A DNA stretch of 64,000 nt from Nostoc sp. ATCC 43529 (GTDB taxonomy: Bacteria; Cyanobacteriota; Cyanobacteriia; Cyanobacteriales; Nostocaceae). Position 1 is the first letter of the stretch. Each line of letters starts with the position of its first letter. Below the pieces are notes generated by a model. The model was not told the DNA's origin, did no database searches, and worked only from the letters and a program-made list of their open reading frames with translations. Position numbers and translations under genes: made by a program. The stretch spans positions 62,001-126,000 of the forward strand of contig LWTK01000043.1 of assembly GCA_003326205.1 (NCBI GenBank). The letters are read 5' to 3'. This document shows, piece after piece, positions 61,142 to 64,000 of the stretch.

Positions 61142-61402
61142 CTAAAGTCTACCCAAGTTATGCAGCCCTAAAATAGCGCCCACCCCTAAGATATGGCCAA
61201 AGGCGGTAGTTGCTAATAAAGCAGGTGCACCAAAACCACCAAAGAAATTGGGTGATGGTAGTTTTGGTTCTGCATTTTGATACTTGATGGTAGATTTGCC
61301 AAAGGCAATGGCAATTATGTTGGCGATAATCATAGTCAGGCCAACGTAAGGACTCCATTCCAGGGGTGCGGTTGCAGCAGCAAGTAACGTTGAAGTAAAC
61401 AC
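61142..61402 (-). CDS. psaK: Photosystem I reaction center subunit PsaK
   Basis: LEWSPYVGLTMIIANIIAIAFGKSTIKYQN...FGGFGAPALLATTAFGHILGVGAILGLHNLGRL. Confidence 0.95.
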   Translation of the reverse strand: MFTSTLLAAATAPLEWSPYVGLTMIIANIIAIAFGKSTIKYQNAEPKLPSPNFFGGFGAPALLATTAFGHILGVGAILGLHNLGRL

Positions 61403-62072
61403 CTGATTTGCTCCTGAAATTTATTAATGATTGAAAATATAATCTGAAAATTCCCGAAGCTAATTCAAGAAAATACCCGATTTTGCATCAATATTTAACA
61501 CTTATTCTTACTACTTAATATAATCTGCCCCACATTGGGTATTTTTGCCCCTAAAATCTCAATCAACAGTAGTACTTTTGAACTATTCTTATTAATTCAC
61601 TAGCTCTCAAATTTAGTAGAGTATGCAAACAGCCCAACTTCAAGAAAATAATTCCAAAAGGCTGTAGTGGATGCCTTTAAGATTACAAATATCTTTGCAT
61701 CAAACGACACATAAATTTCACCCTTCGCAAACACTTACGTAATAGCCTAAAGCCTACACTGAAACCACTAAAACTTTTGATAGTTGCTGTCAAAGCCTGC
61801 TTAGAAGAAGGAATAAAATGAGTTGAGAGTAGTTTAATTTAACAAGAAAGGCAGAGGGCTTTTATGGAATTCTGTTTCCTGCCCACTGAGAGCGACCAAA
61901 GCGAGCTTGCGGTTTAAGACAAGAACACCAAAATCGAACGCGAGTGCGTCTCGAAGAGAAGATTTGGTGACTCGCAATCAGTCTGGGTCTGTTCGCGGAG
62001 CGTTCCCGTAGGGTAGCCCAGACTGTATTGCACCCTTCTGCCCTCTGCCCTCAGCATAGCTGCCTTCTTCAC

Positions 62073-62215
62073 CGTGAATTCGATGTATAGGATTTTGACC
62101 TCACCCCCAGCCCCTCTCCTAATACGAGAGGGGAGTAAAAAGCCTAATTTTTCGTTACTCCTCCCTCTCCTCGAAGGAGAGGGAGGCTGGGTGGGTGAGG
62201 TCTATCGAATTCACG
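62073..62215. mobile_element. 143-bp MITE-like palindromic element, copy 2
   Basis: CGTGAATTCGATGTATAGGATTTTGACCTCACCCCCAGCC ... GGGTGGGTGAGGTCTATCGAATTCACG. Confidence 0.8.
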
Positions 62216-62251
62216 TTAATTTAAAGAAATAAAGAAATTCTGAATTCTGAT

Positions 62252-64000
62252 TTACTCTTCTCGACTCTTCTCTTGAAGAAGCGATCGCCAATCTTTAATA
62301 GCTTTTTCTGTCCATAACCAATTTTTAGCTAATTTATCTACTTGAAAATTTACGCTATCGGATTTCATTACCATTTGTCTCAACTTTATCGCTTCATTCA
62401 TATATTGTGCTTGTTTGGCGCTAGATTCATCTAGTGCAGATTTATACAGTCCCAGAGCTAAACCAGCATAGGAAGTTAAAGCATCCTGAGGTAATGGCGT
62501 TTTTGTGGATGTTGTGCTAGAAGCTGTATTCTGTGGTTTGAGAGCTAAATTTAAAGCCTTGAACCAAGAATCATTAGCTCGATTCAAATTACCTTCTGCG
62601 TAGTAAGCAAATCCTAAAGCGTTATTATACAAAAGCGAATCTGGTTTAGTTTTGGCGGCAGTTTCCCAGTAACGACGAGCATCATCAACGCTATAGTTAG
62701 CATCTCCAGTTTGGATTGATTGCCATGCTAATCGCCCCTTTAAAAAGTTGACAGATGGATCGTCAGCTTGCTGATTTGTAACTAATTTCAAAGCAGTTTC
62801 AGCCGCAGCAAAGGCACCACGATTGAGTAATTCTTCCACAGCAAATAACCCAGCTTGTAAATCGCCTTGGCTCAATCTTTCAGTAGCGGTGGCGGTGACG
62901 ATTCCAGTTGGCGCTGTTTCTAAATCGATACTTGGTTGCTTTTCGATGGGTAAAGACTCAGTAGGAATTGGTGGTATCTTCGACAGATTTGTTTGTAGTC
63001 GATTTTGCCACCAATTTAAACCGATGGCAATTGCGATCGCACTTATTCCCACAACACCAACAATCGGCCACAGCTTACGCCGTCGGTTACGATTTCTAGA
63101 TGGAGATGGGGTTTGCGATCTACGAGAAAACTCCGAATTTTGCCAATGTCTTTCTGAGTTTCCAACAGCTTCAGGAGGCGGTGTTGGAATTTCTCCCCAC
63201 AAATCTGCTTCCTCCAAAGAGGAAGTCATTTCTTCTGAAACCTGCCTATTTGGAAGACTATTTTCGTGAATTTGTTGCTCGATTTCTGTGGCGGATTTTT
63301 GCTCATCCAGCCGCCGAAACAAATCCGAAACGATCGCCGAATCTTCTGCATAACTTGGGTCATCATACTCGATTTCATCAACGAGATCGCCCCAGGTATC
63401 TTCACCTAGCCAATCCAAGCTAGAATCACGCCCCAAATCAGCAGGAATCATTTCCTCAATTCCTAAAGGCATTTCCGGATCGTCTGCCATCGCAGCATAC
63501 ATGGAAGTAGGAATTGTTCCTACTGGCGAACTATACTGGTTGAGCGAGTCTGGACTTTGCGGTAAACTACTTTCCTGGGTTAAAAAACCGTCAAATTCGG
63601 GCTGGAGATACAAAATGGGTAATGCCCAGTACATTTGGTGAGAACCATAGGCAGAAATTAATCCTTGGCGCACCCGACTGACACATAAATCTACTGGATA
63701 CCCCTGACTCAAATTGCGGTAAAATAATTGAGTAAGCGTCAGTGCCACTTCATCAGGAATACGCTCTGACATTGCCAAAACACTGGCAATTCCTCGTTTC
63801 ACAAGGCTTTCTGCCAGGTTGCGTTCCCCCGTATCTTCAGAAGTTCCCAAGGTAGCTGTGTAAGCCCCCAAGCAGGAATTAAATACCGCCATCTGGATGT
63901 TATTGTTGACAAGCAAACCTGCCAAATCATCTCCAGTGAGAATTTCCGTTAACCCAGTTCTGCGACTGGCAAGATAAATTTCTCCGCCATTTGGGCCTAA
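62252..64000 (-). CDS. CHAT-domain (caspase-like) protein with C-terminal TM and TPR region; 5' end beyond window
   Basis: GPNGGEIYLASRRTGLTEILTGDDLAGLLVNNNIQMAVFNSCLGAYTA (CHAT Cys); AESLVKRGIASVLAMSERIPDEVALTLTQLFYRNLSQGYPVDLCVSRVRQGL; TM LWPIVGVVGISAIAIAIGLNWW; frame open to 64000. Confidence 0.88.
   Translation of the reverse strand, partial: LGPNGGEIYLASRRTGLTEILTGDDLAGLLVNNNIQMAVFNSCLGAYTATLGTSEDTGERNLAESLVKRGIASVLAMSERIPDEVALTLTQLFYRNLSQGYPVDLCVSRVRQGLISAYGSHQMYWALPILYLQPEFDGFLTQESSLPQSPDSLNQYSSPVGTIPTSMYAAMADDPEMPLGIEEMIPADLGRDSSLDWLGEDTWGDLVDEIEYDDPSYAEDSAIVSDLFRRLDEQKSATEIEQQIHENSLPNRQVSEEMTSSLEEADLWGEIPTPPPEAVGNSERHWQNSEFSRRSQTPSPSRNRNRRRKLWPIVGVVGISAIAIAIGLNWWQNRLQTNLSKIPPIPTESLPIEKQPSIDLETAPTGIVTATATERLSQGDLQAGLFAVEELLNRGAFAAAETALKLVTNQQADDPSVNFLKGRLAWQSIQTGDANYSVDDARRYWETAAKTKPDSLLYNNALGFAYYAEGNLNRANDSWFKALNLALKPQNTASSTTSTKTPLPQDALTSYAGLALGLYKSALDESSAKQAQYMNEAIKLRQMVMKSDSVNFQVDKLAKNWLWTEKAIKDWRSLLQEKSREE

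Overview
This is a chromosomal window from a filamentous, probably Nostocales-type, cyanobacterium. Lineage evidence: many HIP1 GCGATCGC octamers, chlB, psaK, Raf1, Ycf37-like TPR, OprB/SLH porin, heme oxygenase and abundant heptanucleotide arrays. Most genes are housekeeping: a znuABC-like Zn/Mn ABC operon, rqcH/NFACT, prfC, hemB, pdhB, secD-secF, chlB, rpmI-rplT, raf1, menG/ubiE, lysC, ho1, hemN, Mn-catalase and psaK. The left edge is accessory: an hsdR 3' end, an in-frame HsdS::HsdM deletion chimera and a tyrosine integrase beside tRNA-Phe(GAA). The right edge is repeat-rich and ends in a CHAT-TPR protein. The strongest non-gene signals are repeats. (i) Heptanucleotide arrays (TTAGTCA/TGACTAA type) abut genes so closely that they supply stop and start codons. 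(ii) Three conserved genes (znuC-like, a UvrD-like helicase, lysC) carry in-frame stretches of the same intergenic-type repeat DNA. (iii) Several MITE-like elements have different terminal inverted repeats but a shared or exchangeable core; one upstream of ho1 has an 18-bp TIR and a flush 10-bp direct repeat. (iv) A 527-bp nested palindromic element carries nine copies of a 21-bp tandem repeat. Other points: a probable BECR-type toxin/immunity pair, a TPR pseudokinase, an M48-like pseudoprotease, a VWA protein next to a DUF6745-like pair, and a XisI remnant. All calls come from reading the sequence; no database searches were run.
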